DNA from: Salinilacustrithrix sp034522155
GTDB taxonomy: Bacteria; Actinomycetota; Acidimicrobiia; Acidimicrobiales; Salinilacustritrichaceae
NCBI GenBank assembly: GCA_034522155.1
Contig: JAXHLP010000005.1
Span: forward strand, 496,001 to 560,000
DNA: 64,000 nucleotides
Reading direction: 5' to 3'
Shown: positions 48,306-55,690 of the stretch, in pieces
Position numbering within the stretch: position 1 is the first letter of the stretch
Layout: the number at the start of each line of letters is the position of its first letter
Notes under the pieces: generated by a model
Told to the model about the DNA's origin: nothing
What the model saw: the letters and a program-made list of their open reading frames with translations, nothing else
Database searches by the model: none
Made by a program: the position numbers and the translations under genes

Positions 48306-49367
48306 ATGCTGTTGATGCCGTTCGACCTCAGGGTCGAGCCGATCGCCCGGTTCATGAACTGCGAGCTGGCGGACCACCCCGTCTACGACGGCGCCGAGGT
48401 CCAGTGGTTCGACGACGATGTGCACGGCACCGGGATGCTCGCCTTCCTGTCGCGCCGCGAGGAGGGGACCGCCGACTTCTACGTCCAGCCGGGCTTGCGG
48501 CTCGACCGTTCGATGTTCACCGTCGGCTCGGGTATCGGCTCGTGGCAGGAGCACGACTTCGGCGACTGCCGACTCGAGGTCGACGACGACGGCGTACTGG
48601 TCGACGTCAGCTTCATCGACACCGGCGGTCGCATGGTCGAGATCGCCGTCGATGACCGCGACGGTCGCGTCCGCGACCGCGGCTCCGTTCTTGCCCCGGT
48701 CAGCGACGGCATCGAACGGCCCGAGTCGATGCTGGTGGTGTACATGACCGAGTTCGATCTCGTGCGGCTCACCGGCGAGCCTCCGGTCGTTCGCATCGAC
48801 GGCACCGAAGTCACCACGGGACGGCTACCGGGACAGGCCCTGCACCGTCGTGCCCTGGTCAAGTACGCGTCCGGTCTCGTGGTCGCACGGCTCGACCCCC
48901 ACCACGACGGCGCCGTGACCGTCGTCGATCCGACGGCACCCGGGAAGGTCCGGCTCGTCGCAGGCGGGCACGCGATCGAAGGCATGGTGGCGGAGACGGC
49001 CGGCGTCGAGGCGAGGCTGTGGTTGTCCCCACCGTTGCCGGCGCTGACCGCCCTTCTCGACGGTGGGCAGCACGTCGGCGAGTGGGTGCTCGACGTCGCA
49101 GGTGACCGGATCACGGGAGGAACCGTGACCGCACGTCGTCAGGGCGACCACGTCGCGGTGACGAAGGAGGTCACACGTCGGTGGACGCCGGGCCGGTTGC
49201 CGACGCTGATGCAGGCGGTCACCCGGTTCGTCCCCGTGTTCCGGCGCTGGCCGAGGACCTATCGCTGGCACGCCGATGTCCGATTGGGTGAACCCGCGAC
49301 CATGACGTCGGGTTGGGAGCGCGTGGGCCGGCGCCGAGACAGCTACCGCCGGGCGACGGGCTCATAG
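48306..49367 (+). CDS. Unknown 353-residue protein, partially duplicated downstream
   Basis: Not recognised. The protein begins MLLMPFDLRVEPIARFMNCE and is rich in beta-strand-type alternation (for example FYVQPGLRLDRSMFTVGSG, RLEVDDDGVLVDVSFID, GRMVEIAVDDRDGRV); it has no cysteine motif, transmembrane helix or signal peptide. A lipocalin-like or acetoacetate-decarboxylase-like barrel would fit but is not shown. GGGAGGAAGA precedes the ATG at 48306; the open frame runs further back without a start signal. A truncated copy of its first 51 codons lies at 49443. Confidence 0.6.
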   Translation: MLLMPFDLRVEPIARFMNCELADHPVYDGAEVQWFDDDVHGTGMLAFLSRREEGTADFYVQPGLRLDRSMFTVGSGIGSWQEHDFGDCRLEVDDDGVLVDVSFIDTGGRMVEIAVDDRDGRVRDRGSVLAPVSDGIERPESMLVVYMTEFDLVRLTGEPPVVRIDGTEVTTGRLPGQALHRRALVKYASGLVVARLDPHHDGAVTVVDPTAPGKVRLVAGGHAIEGMVAETAGVEARLWLSPPLPALTALLDGGQHVGEWVLDVAGDRITGGTVTARRQGDHVAVTKEVTRRWTPGRLPTLMQAVTRFVPVFRRWPRTYRWHADVRLGEPATMTSGWERVGRRRDSYRRATGS

Positions 49368-49442
49368 TGCCCGCGCTGCTCCAGGAACGCCCCATCCTCG
49401 CCACGTGGTGTCCCGCTCCGGACGGGAAGGAAGGAGATGTCG

Positions 49443-49613
49443 ATGCTCCTGATGTCCTCGGATGTCCGGGTCGGGCCGATCGCGCGGTTCATGAACTCCG
49501 AGTTTGCCGGCGCCGGCATGCTGGACTTCCTCAGCCGCCGGGCCGATCAGCTCACTCGACGACCATCGCCGTCACCATGCCGAACATCCCCTCTTCCCGT
49601 TCGACGTGGTTGA
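49443..49613 (+). pseudogene. Truncated duplicate of the 48306-49367 gene
   Basis: Reads MLLMSSDVRVGPIARFMNSE then FAGAGMLDFLSRR: 16 of the first 22 residues match the N-terminus of the upstream protein, then residues 23-40 are missing in frame and GxGMLxFLSRR resumes. Similarity stops at about 49541, some 10 bp before the stop codon of the convergent copper oxidase, and the frame then runs meaninglessly into that gene to 49613. The strong GGAAGGAAGGAG Shine-Dalgarno is also retained. Confidence 0.75.
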
Positions 49614-50946
49614 GGATGTGGCAGTGCCAGACCCAGGTTCCCGGGTCGTCGGTGTTGATCAGGACCGAGTAGCGCTCGCCCGGGGCGACGTTGACGGTGT
49701 CGGCCCAGTACGGGTTGTCGAGCGGGATCCCGTCCTTGGCCACGATCAACTGCGGGAACTGGTGCTGGTGCATCGGGTGCACCTGCATGCCCTCGTTCAG
49801 GTAGTGGACGACCACCCAGTCGCCGGCGTTGGTGACCAGTGGTGCCGTGGCCGGGAAGCTCTTCCCGTTGAGCGACAGGCCGATCGTGCCGGCGTCGTTG
49901 AGCACCATCGGGATCTCCTGGGCCACCTCGAGGTCCTCGGGGATCGGGATGCCGCTGATCGTCCGGCCCCGGGGAATGTCGACGTCGCCGATCTGGATGA
50001 CGCCGAGCAAGCCGTTGGGGACCTGGGTGTGGCCCATGTGGTGGGCGTGGTACATGCCCACGGCCTTGCGTTCGGCCGTGAACTCGTAGAGGAAGTCCTC
50101 GCCGGAGCGGATGAGGTCCTGGGTGATGGGGGAGACGCCGTCCATCTCGAACGGGGTGCGGACGCCGTGCCAGTGGACGTCGGTGCCACCCGGGAGCTCG
50201 TTGGTGACCTGGACCTGCACGTTGTCGCCGACGTCGACCTTGATCCAGGGGCCGGGGACGGTGCCGTTGTAGGTCCAGGCCTCGACGAACTTGCCCGGCT
50301 CGACTTCCCATTCGACGATCTGGGCAGTGAGCTCGAAGCGCTTGGTGCCGTCGTCGAGGATCTCGGGCTCGAGGGGCTGGTTGCCGGTGCCCTCGGTCTC
50401 GGCCGGGAACTCGAGCACCGAGTCGAGCATCTGCTGGTCCATCGCGGCCCAGTCGACGTCGGCGGTGGCCGAGCCGGTGCTGTGATCACCCGAGGCCATC
50501 TCGGCTTCGCCGTCACCGCCGACGACGAGGGTGCCGGTCATACCGGCTGCCTCGTGTCCGGGGATGTGGCAGATGATCGTGTACTCGCCCTCCTCGAGCG
50601 AGGAGAGGTCGAATTCCGTGCTCTCGCCGCCGCTGAGGTCGGGGGTCGTGAGGTCGGTGCCCTCGACCATCACGTTGTGGATCTGGCCACCCTCGTTGAC
50701 CACCACGAGCGAGCCGCCCACCGGGACGTTCACCGTGTCCGGCGTGAGCGCGAACTCGGTGAGCACGAGCTCGGTCTCGCCCGTGGCGCCGACGCTGGCC
50801 GAACCGCCGCCGTCGTCGCCGAACGCGAAGCCCACGAAGCTGATGACCAGCGCCAGCACGGCCATGACGGCGATGACCATGGTCCCGATGTCGGTTCGGG
50901 CGCCGGGCGGGTTGGTCGGCTCGGTGGTGTCCGGGTTCGGTGCCAC
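49552..50946 (-). CDS. Membrane-anchored cupredoxin fused to two-domain multicopper oxidase
   Basis: A 464-residue protein. One N-terminal helix (about 23-43) anchors it outside the cell. Residues about 55-130 form a type-1 cupredoxin with ligands in IHNVMVEG and CHIPGHEAAGM. A two-domain laccase-like oxidase follows (about 170-464) with all four copper motifs: HWHG, YHAHHMGH, HPMHQHQF and WHCHILNHVEREEGM. It would oxidise a substrate (metal ion, phenol or electron carrier) and reduce O2; it is not a typical NirK. GTG 50946 follows AGGAG. Two DosR-like boxes lie upstream. Confidence 0.88.
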   Translation of the reverse strand: MAPNPDTTEPTNPPGARTDIGTMVIAVMAVLALVISFVGFAFGDDGGGSASVGATGETELVLTEFALTPDTVNVPVGGSLVVVNEGGQIHNVMVEGTDLTTPDLSGGESTEFDLSSLEEGEYTIICHIPGHEAAGMTGTLVVGGDGEAEMASGDHSTGSATADVDWAAMDQQMLDSVLEFPAETEGTGNQPLEPEILDDGTKRFELTAQIVEWEVEPGKFVEAWTYNGTVPGPWIKVDVGDNVQVQVTNELPGGTDVHWHGVRTPFEMDGVSPITQDLIRSGEDFLYEFTAERKAVGMYHAHHMGHTQVPNGLLGVIQIGDVDIPRGRTISGIPIPEDLEVAQEIPMVLNDAGTIGLSLNGKSFPATAPLVTNAGDWVVVHYLNEGMQVHPMHQHQFPQLIVAKDGIPLDNPYWADTVNVAPGERYSVLINTDDPGTWVWHCHILNHVEREEGMFGMVTAMVVE

Positions 50947-51034
50947 GGGGTGCTCCTGTCTCACCCGCAGAGCGGGCGGATTCGGTGGTTGCCTGTTCCG
51001 TGGCATCGTGCTGCGCCCGTGCCGTCGCGGCGAA

Positions 51035-51070
51035 GGGTCTTTGGTCCCCTTGCGATGGGACTTTGGTCAC
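51035..51070 (-). promoter_or_regulatory. Two DosR/DevR-like boxes upstream of the copper oxidase
   Basis: GGGTCTTTGGTCCC (51035-51048) and GGGACTTTGGTCAC (51057-51070), plus-strand reading. Each matches 12 of 14 bases of the mycobacterial core GGGACTWWAGTCCC, and their centres are 22 bp apart, about two helical turns. They lie 89-124 bp upstream of the oxidase GTG. A hypoxia/NO-type regulator is suggested by the motif only. Confidence 0.5.
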
Positions 51071-51085
51071 GAGCCCGCCTGGACG

Positions 51086-52777
51086 TCAGCGGGCGTCGCG
51101 GTACGCGATGCGGGCGATGGCGTGCATGCGGTCGTCGTCGTTGTGCTCGACGTGATCGAGGTTCGCCATGACCCGGCCGTGGGCGCGACGGCAGAACGTC
51201 TCGGCGATGTAGCGCTCCGGCGAACTCGCGTCGAGACCCTGGTCGTCGAAGACCTGCGTGATGCGCGAGAGCGTGGCCACCTGGCCGTAGATGTCCATCG
51301 CCGCGTGGGCCAGGCGCTTCTGGTGCCACTGGCGGAACTTGATGTCCTCACCGTGCTCGCGCAGCAGGCCGGTCGACACGTCGCGCAGACGCTGCACCTG
51401 GTCGGTGATCGGGTCGCTCAGCTCGGCGAGCTCGGCGTGGGCCTTGGTGATCCGGTCGGGCCGGACCGTCCGCTCGATGCGGCCGAGGGTGTATTCGGTC
51501 ACCACACCGAGGCTGGCGATCGGGCGGCGGAGGTCGAGGGAGGCGAGGTCCTCGAGCTCGTCGCCGAGGGACTTGAGCCCGCTGAGGGCCACGAAGGCGC
51601 GCAGCACGTCGTTGGCGCCCTCGAAGATCGGGAAGATCCGGATGTCGCGCAGGATCTTCTCGTAGGGCTGATCGCGCATGTAGGCGACGCCGCCGGCGAG
51701 CTGGAAGACACGGTTGGCGGCGTACCAGATGAACTCGGTGCCCGAGATCTTGGCCATGGCCGACTCGAGCGACACGTCCTCGACGCCGGCGTCGACCATG
51801 CCCGTCGCCAGGTAGGACAGTGATTCCAGCCCGAACAGGTGGGTCGCCATCCACGAGATCTTCTCCTCGACCAGTTCGAAGTCGGCGAGCGGCTGGCCGA
51901 ACTGCTCGCGCTCGTGGACGTGGTCGATGACGAGTCCGAGCATCTTCTTGGTTGCGCCCACCGCGCCCGTGCCGAGCGAGAGCCGCCCGGTGTTGAGCGT
52001 CTCGGTGGCGACGTGGAACCCGTCGCCGGGCTCGCCGAGCATGTGGCCGGCGGGGACCCGCAGGTTGTCGAACCGCAGGTGTCGTAGGTCGTTGCCGCGC
52101 AGGCCCATCGTGTCGTAGCGGTCGCCGACGATGAGTCCCTCGGAGCCGCCCTCCACCAGGAACGCGACGTGGCCTTCGTCACTGCGGGCGAACACCGTGA
52201 GCAGGTCCTTCGACCCGTTGCCGATGTAGCGCTTCTCGCCGTCGAGGCGCCACGAGCCGTCGGACTGGCGCTCGGCCCAGGTCTCGAGGTGGTAGGCGTC
52301 GGAGCCGGCGTTGGGTTCGGTGAGCGCGAAGGCCGCGAGCTTGCGTCCGGCGGCGAGGTCGGGAAGCCAACGTTGCTTCTGCGCGTCGGTGCCGTAGAGG
52401 AGCAGCGGTTTCGTCCCGATGGACTGGTGGACCCCCATCACGACGGCGAGGGTGGCGTCGATGACGCCGAACTGCTCGGCCACCCGGGCGTAGCCGGTCT
52501 GGGACAGACCCTGGCCGCCGTACTCCTCGGGCACGGTCAGCCCGAGCAGCCCCCGTTGGCCCAGGTCGGCGAGGAACTCGTCGCCGAGCCAGCCGGCCTC
52601 CTCGACGGCGCGTGGGTCGTAGTCCGCGGTGGCTTCGTCCAGGCTGCCGAGCAGCGAGTCCACCTTCCGGGCGTCGTCGGCATCCTGGCGCGGGTAGGGA
52701 AACACCAGGTCTTCGTGGATCTCGCCACAGAACAGCGGCTTGGCGAACGATGCGGGGAGATCTTCGGCGTCGGTCAC
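51086..52777 (-). CDS. Acyl-CoA dehydrogenase (ACAD9/VLCAD-like, long form)
   Basis: A 563-residue acyl-CoA dehydrogenase with the extra C-terminal helical domain of the very-long-chain class. Motifs are LAAFALTEPNAGSDAYHL (first signature), GEKRYIGNGSKDL, REQFGQPLADFELVEEKI and the catalytic-Glu segment RIFPIFEGANDVLRAFVAL. It likely starts beta-oxidation of long acyl-CoAs. Ends 140 bp before the copper-oxidase start; the DosR-like boxes lie in that gap, so the two genes probably have separate promoters. Confidence 0.9.
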   Translation of the reverse strand: MTDAEDLPASFAKPLFCGEIHEDLVFPYPRQDADDARKVDSLLGSLDEATADYDPRAVEEAGWLGDEFLADLGQRGLLGLTVPEEYGGQGLSQTGYARVAEQFGVIDATLAVVMGVHQSIGTKPLLLYGTDAQKQRWLPDLAAGRKLAAFALTEPNAGSDAYHLETWAERQSDGSWRLDGEKRYIGNGSKDLLTVFARSDEGHVAFLVEGGSEGLIVGDRYDTMGLRGNDLRHLRFDNLRVPAGHMLGEPGDGFHVATETLNTGRLSLGTGAVGATKKMLGLVIDHVHEREQFGQPLADFELVEEKISWMATHLFGLESLSYLATGMVDAGVEDVSLESAMAKISGTEFIWYAANRVFQLAGGVAYMRDQPYEKILRDIRIFPIFEGANDVLRAFVALSGLKSLGDELEDLASLDLRRPIASLGVVTEYTLGRIERTVRPDRITKAHAELAELSDPITDQVQRLRDVSTGLLREHGEDIKFRQWHQKRLAHAAMDIYGQVATLSRITQVFDDQGLDASSPERYIAETFCRRAHGRVMANLDHVEHNDDDRMHAIARIAYRDAR

Positions 52778-52862
52778 GGGCGGTTCTTCCTGGGCGGGAA
52801 CTCGGGCCGTTGTTCTCTACCCGCCGGCGGCGGGGGTGATGTGTCAGCGGCTGGCAACGCAC

Positions 52863-52878
52863 CCGCCGAATGCGGCGG
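52863..52878 (-). terminator. Hairpin after the nitroreductase gene
   Basis: CCGCCG (52863-52868) and CGGCGG (52873-52878) with a 4-nt loop, 18 nt beyond the minus-strand stop at 52897 and before the acyl-CoA dehydrogenase start. The rest of the 119-bp gap shows nothing else. Confidence 0.45.
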
Positions 52879-52896
52879 CACCGCAGTGGAGGCGCC

Positions 52897-53409
52897 TCAA
52901 TCGAGGTCGATGGACACGCCGACGGCGAACCCGGTCAGGCGCTCGAGCTCCTCGTCGGTGAGGCCACGTCCCGGCTCGGGGATCTCGACGGCGAAGAACC
53001 GTTCGACCCACGCCGGCGGGAGGATGCGGGCGAGCGAGCGGTCGGCGATGGTCTTGAACTCCGGGGTCGGCGCCTTGTGTGCGATCGCTCGTCCTGTCCG
53101 CTCCTCCCCGCGGAGCACGACGCCGATGGGGCCACCGTCGACGAAGTTGCGCCACCACGTCCGATTGGCGGCGTCGGACACCAGCACGTCGAGCGAGCCG
53201 TCCTCGTTCTCGGCGTAGCCGACCGTGATCGCATACTGGCGTCCGCTGCGGCGGCCGGTGATCCGCAGGAGCACCACCTTGTCGCTCGCGAACCGGTGCA
53301 GCCGTGAGGTCAAAACCCTGCGCAGCAGCGGGTTGACGCGCGTGTACAGGACAGCGCTCCAGTGACGCCGTGGCGTCCGGTTGGCCGCGGTCGATCCCGC
53401 CTGGTTCAC
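52897..53409 (-). CDS. Deazaflavin-dependent nitroreductase (Ddn-like split-barrel) family protein
   Basis: A 170-residue protein with the F420-linked split-barrel pattern: VLYTRVNPLLRRVLTSRLHR, LLRITGRRSGRQYAITVGY, LVSDAANRTWWRNFVDGG and a C-terminal DDN-type tail. Such enzymes use reduced F420 to reduce quinones or nitro-compounds, mostly in Actinobacteria and some archaea. The GTG at 53409 follows GGAG; an upstream frame continues to 54078 but overlaps the divergent gene and has no start signal. No signal peptide. Confidence 0.82.
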   Translation of the reverse strand: MNQAGSTAANRTPRRHWSAVLYTRVNPLLRRVLTSRLHRFASDKVVLLRITGRRSGRQYAITVGYAENEDGSLDVLVSDAANRTWWRNFVDGGPIGVVLRGEERTGRAIAHKAPTPEFKTIADRSLARILPPAWVERFFAVEIPEPGRGLTDEELERLTGFAVGVSIDLD

Positions 53410-53508
53410 GTCAGCTCCCCCTCGGTGGATGTGGCCCGGGACGCTAGCCGTGGCCCGGACGCCATCCAGGTGACGCTCGGCGGCGCTTCTCACCGGCAAG
53501 AATCCCGG

Positions 53509-54438
53509 GTGGTGCGACGCCCACTCGTGAACCTGTTCTTCGTCGCCGTGCCGTGGCTCTGGTTCCTCGTGCGCGACGGCCACCCCGTGCTGGACACCAT
53601 CGCCATCGGTCTCCCCGTGGTCGTGACCGCCGTCGTCGGCCTCGGTGCGCTCGTGGCCGCCGTCCGCGGTCGGTGGGGCCTGCTGGTCGGCGCGCTGTCC
53701 TGGCTGGTGTTCGGGGCGGTGACCATCGTCGGGCCGTGGCTGCCTCGCCAGACCGACTCCCCGACCGAGGGGGTGCGCGTGGTCGCGGCCAACGTGCACG
53801 GGGACGATGCTCGCGAACCGGTCGTCGCCGCAGAGCTGTCGGCCCAGGCTGCACAGGTGTTGGTGGTCAGCGAGATCAGCCGCGAGCTCCACAACCTGCT
53901 GTCCGCGCGCTACCCGCACGTCCTCGACAGCAGAGCAGGCAACGGACCGCCGGCGGTGGCGGTCTTCTCCGACCTGCCTCTGACCGACCTCGGGCTCCCC
54001 GGCGGGCTCCGGGGCCAGCGCGGCCTGCGGGTACAGGTGGAGGGTCCCGCCGGGCCGTTCGTCCTCTACGGCATGCACCTCGACCGCCCCCGCTTCGGGC
54101 CGTCAGTCGGCCCGCAGGTGTCGGTGCGCGCCCACCGGCGCATCATCGCCTCGTTGCGCGATGCTGCGGCGGCCGAGGAGCTCCCAGTGGTGGTGGCCGG
54201 TGACCTGAACCTCGTCGACCGATCGTCCGGGTACCGGAGACTGACCGGCCACTTCGACGATGCGATGCTCGCCGGTTGGGGGCGTCCCACCGCCTACCGC
54301 CCCATCGGCCTTCCGTTCCTGCCCCGCATCGACCACGTCCTGATGCCGGCGGGGTGGTGCTCGACCAGCCCGGCGGTCGTCAACCTCACGGGTTCGGACC
54401 ATCGCGCGGTCGGCGCGACCGTCGGGCCGTGCCCGTAG
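53509..54438 (+). CDS. Endonuclease/exonuclease/phosphatase-family membrane protein
   Basis: About 309 residues. The N-terminal 90 residues form three hydrophobic helices (NLFFVAVPWLWFLV, IGLPVVVTAVVGLGALV, WGLLVGALSWLVFGAVTIV); the rest is an EEP domain with RVVAANVHGDD, VVAGDLNLVDRSSGY and the C-terminal GSDHRAV. The domain hydrolyses phosphodiesters (nucleic acid, phosphoinositide or sphingomyelin) and here faces outward or is membrane-tethered. Start uncertain: GTG 53509 is chosen, GTG 53512 or 53470 are possible. Confidence 0.75.
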   Translation: MVRRPLVNLFFVAVPWLWFLVRDGHPVLDTIAIGLPVVVTAVVGLGALVAAVRGRWGLLVGALSWLVFGAVTIVGPWLPRQTDSPTEGVRVVAANVHGDDAREPVVAAELSAQAAQVLVVSEISRELHNLLSARYPHVLDSRAGNGPPAVAVFSDLPLTDLGLPGGLRGQRGLRVQVEGPAGPFVLYGMHLDRPRFGPSVGPQVSVRAHRRIIASLRDAAAAEELPVVVAGDLNLVDRSSGYRRLTGHFDDAMLAGWGRPTAYRPIGLPFLPRIDHVLMPAGWCSTSPAVVNLTGSDHRAVGATVGPCP

Positions 54439-54511
54439 GGCTGCGGCGAGAACCCGGCGGGGCCGTGGCCTGAAGTCGGGCGAGGGTGCGCTCGAAGCGG
54501 AGTCGGCGGTT

Positions 54512-54534
54512 TCGTTCGTATAGTCTCCGAACGA
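54512..54534 (+). promoter_or_regulatory. Inverted repeat enclosing the -10 of the xylose operon: operator
   Basis: TCGTTCG (54512-54518), N9, CGAACGA (54528-54534). The 9-nt centre begins with the -10 hexamer TATAGT (54519-54524), and the right arm ends at the A of the ROK-gene ATG. A repressor bound here would block RNA polymerase directly. Best candidate is the ROK protein it precedes. No second copy was noticed before xylA. Confidence 0.6.
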
Positions 54535-55676
54535 TGGCGTCCAAGAACGATGCGGGAGAGCCGAGACCTCGGATGGGTCTGCTCGACGTGCGGCGCCACC
54601 ACCTGTCGCTGGTGCTCGATCACCTCGTGCGCAGCGGGCCGCGCTCACGTGCTGCCCTGGCGCAGGAGACCGGGCTGACCAAGGCGACCGTGTCTGCACT
54701 GGTGGCCGACCTCCTGGCCCGCCAGCTGGTCGAGGAGCGGGAGCCCGTCGGTGGACGCATCGGACGTCCGGCCACGGACATCGCCGTGTCCCACACCGTG
54801 GTGGCCTTGGGCCTGCAGGTCGACGCCGACCGCGTGGCCGCCTGCGTCCTCGACATCGCCGGGGACATCCGCTCCCGGCACAGCCGTGGCGGCGACCACC
54901 GAGACGCTGAGCCTGCGACGGTGCTGGAGCTGCTCCGCGAGGTCACCGCCGAGGCGATGGCGGACATCGAGGCGGCGGATCTGTGGTGTGCCGGAGGCGC
55001 GCTGGCCGTCCCGGGTCTGGTCGACGAGACCGGCGAGCTCTTCGTGGCCGCGAACCTGCACTGGCTGGACGTGGATCTCACCGCGCCGCAGTCCAGGCTC
55101 GGCCTCCCGCCGTCGTTCCCGATCGTCGTCGACAACGAGGCGAACCTCGCGGCGCTGGCCGAGCTGAGGCACGGGCTCGGGCGCGATCTCACCTCCTTCG
55201 TGTATGTCTCCGGCGGCGTCGGCGTCGGCGCCGGGGCGGTGATCGACGGGCGGATCGTGCGCGGCGCCAACGGGTTCGCCGGCGAGCTCGGGCACGTGGT
55301 CGTCGACCCGTCCGGTGTCCGGTGCGCGTGCGGCACGCGGGGGTGCCTCGAGACGGTCGTCGGCGCCCGTCGGCGGACCTCGTCGGCTCGCCGAGCCGAC
55401 GCCCTCGCCGCAGCATTCCGCAACGTGGTGCACCTCCTCGACCCCGAAGCGGTCATCCTTGGTGGCAGCCTCGCCGCAGGCGACGAGGAGATCGCAGACG
55501 CCGTCGCCGAACGGTTGCGCGAGACCACCCTCGGCGGGCGGTGGAGACCGTGCCCCGTGCTGGGTTCGGCGCTCGGCCCCGACGCCGCCCTCATCGGCGC
55601 AGCCACCGTCGCCATCGACGACGTGATCGCCGATCCGACCACCGTGCCTGTCGACCCACTCACCCAGACCGCTTGA
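54534..55676 (+). CDS. ROK-family transcriptional repressor, XylR-like
   Basis: A 380-residue regulator. The N-terminal winged helix-turn-helix (about 12-75) reads LVLDHLVRSGPRSRAALAQE and TKATVSALVADLL. The ROK sugar-kinase fold follows, with VVDNEANLAALAEL, NGFAGELGHVVVDPSG and the zinc motif CACGTRGCLE. Between GCLE and the LLDPEAVILGG segment there are only about 32 residues, roughly 30 fewer than in NagC-type proteins, so an internal deletion is possible. First gene of the xylose operon, 15 nt before xylA; likely xylose-relieved repressor. Confidence 0.85.
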   Translation: MASKNDAGEPRPRMGLLDVRRHHLSLVLDHLVRSGPRSRAALAQETGLTKATVSALVADLLARQLVEEREPVGGRIGRPATDIAVSHTVVALGLQVDADRVAACVLDIAGDIRSRHSRGGDHRDAEPATVLELLREVTAEAMADIEAADLWCAGGALAVPGLVDETGELFVAANLHWLDVDLTAPQSRLGLPPSFPIVVDNEANLAALAELRHGLGRDLTSFVYVSGGVGVGAGAVIDGRIVRGANGFAGELGHVVVDPSGVRCACGTRGCLETVVGARRRTSSARRADALAAAFRNVVHLLDPEAVILGGSLAAGDEEIADAVAERLRETTLGGRWRPCPVLGSALGPDAALIGAATVAIDDVIADPTTVPVDPLTQTA

Positions 55677-55690
55677 CCGGAGCCCATGCC

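Noticed and set aside
49552..50946. Copper nitrite reductase (NirK)
   Set aside because: The copper motifs are those of a multicopper oxidase (HWHG, HPMHQHQF, HCHILNH), not the NirK type-1/type-2 pattern.
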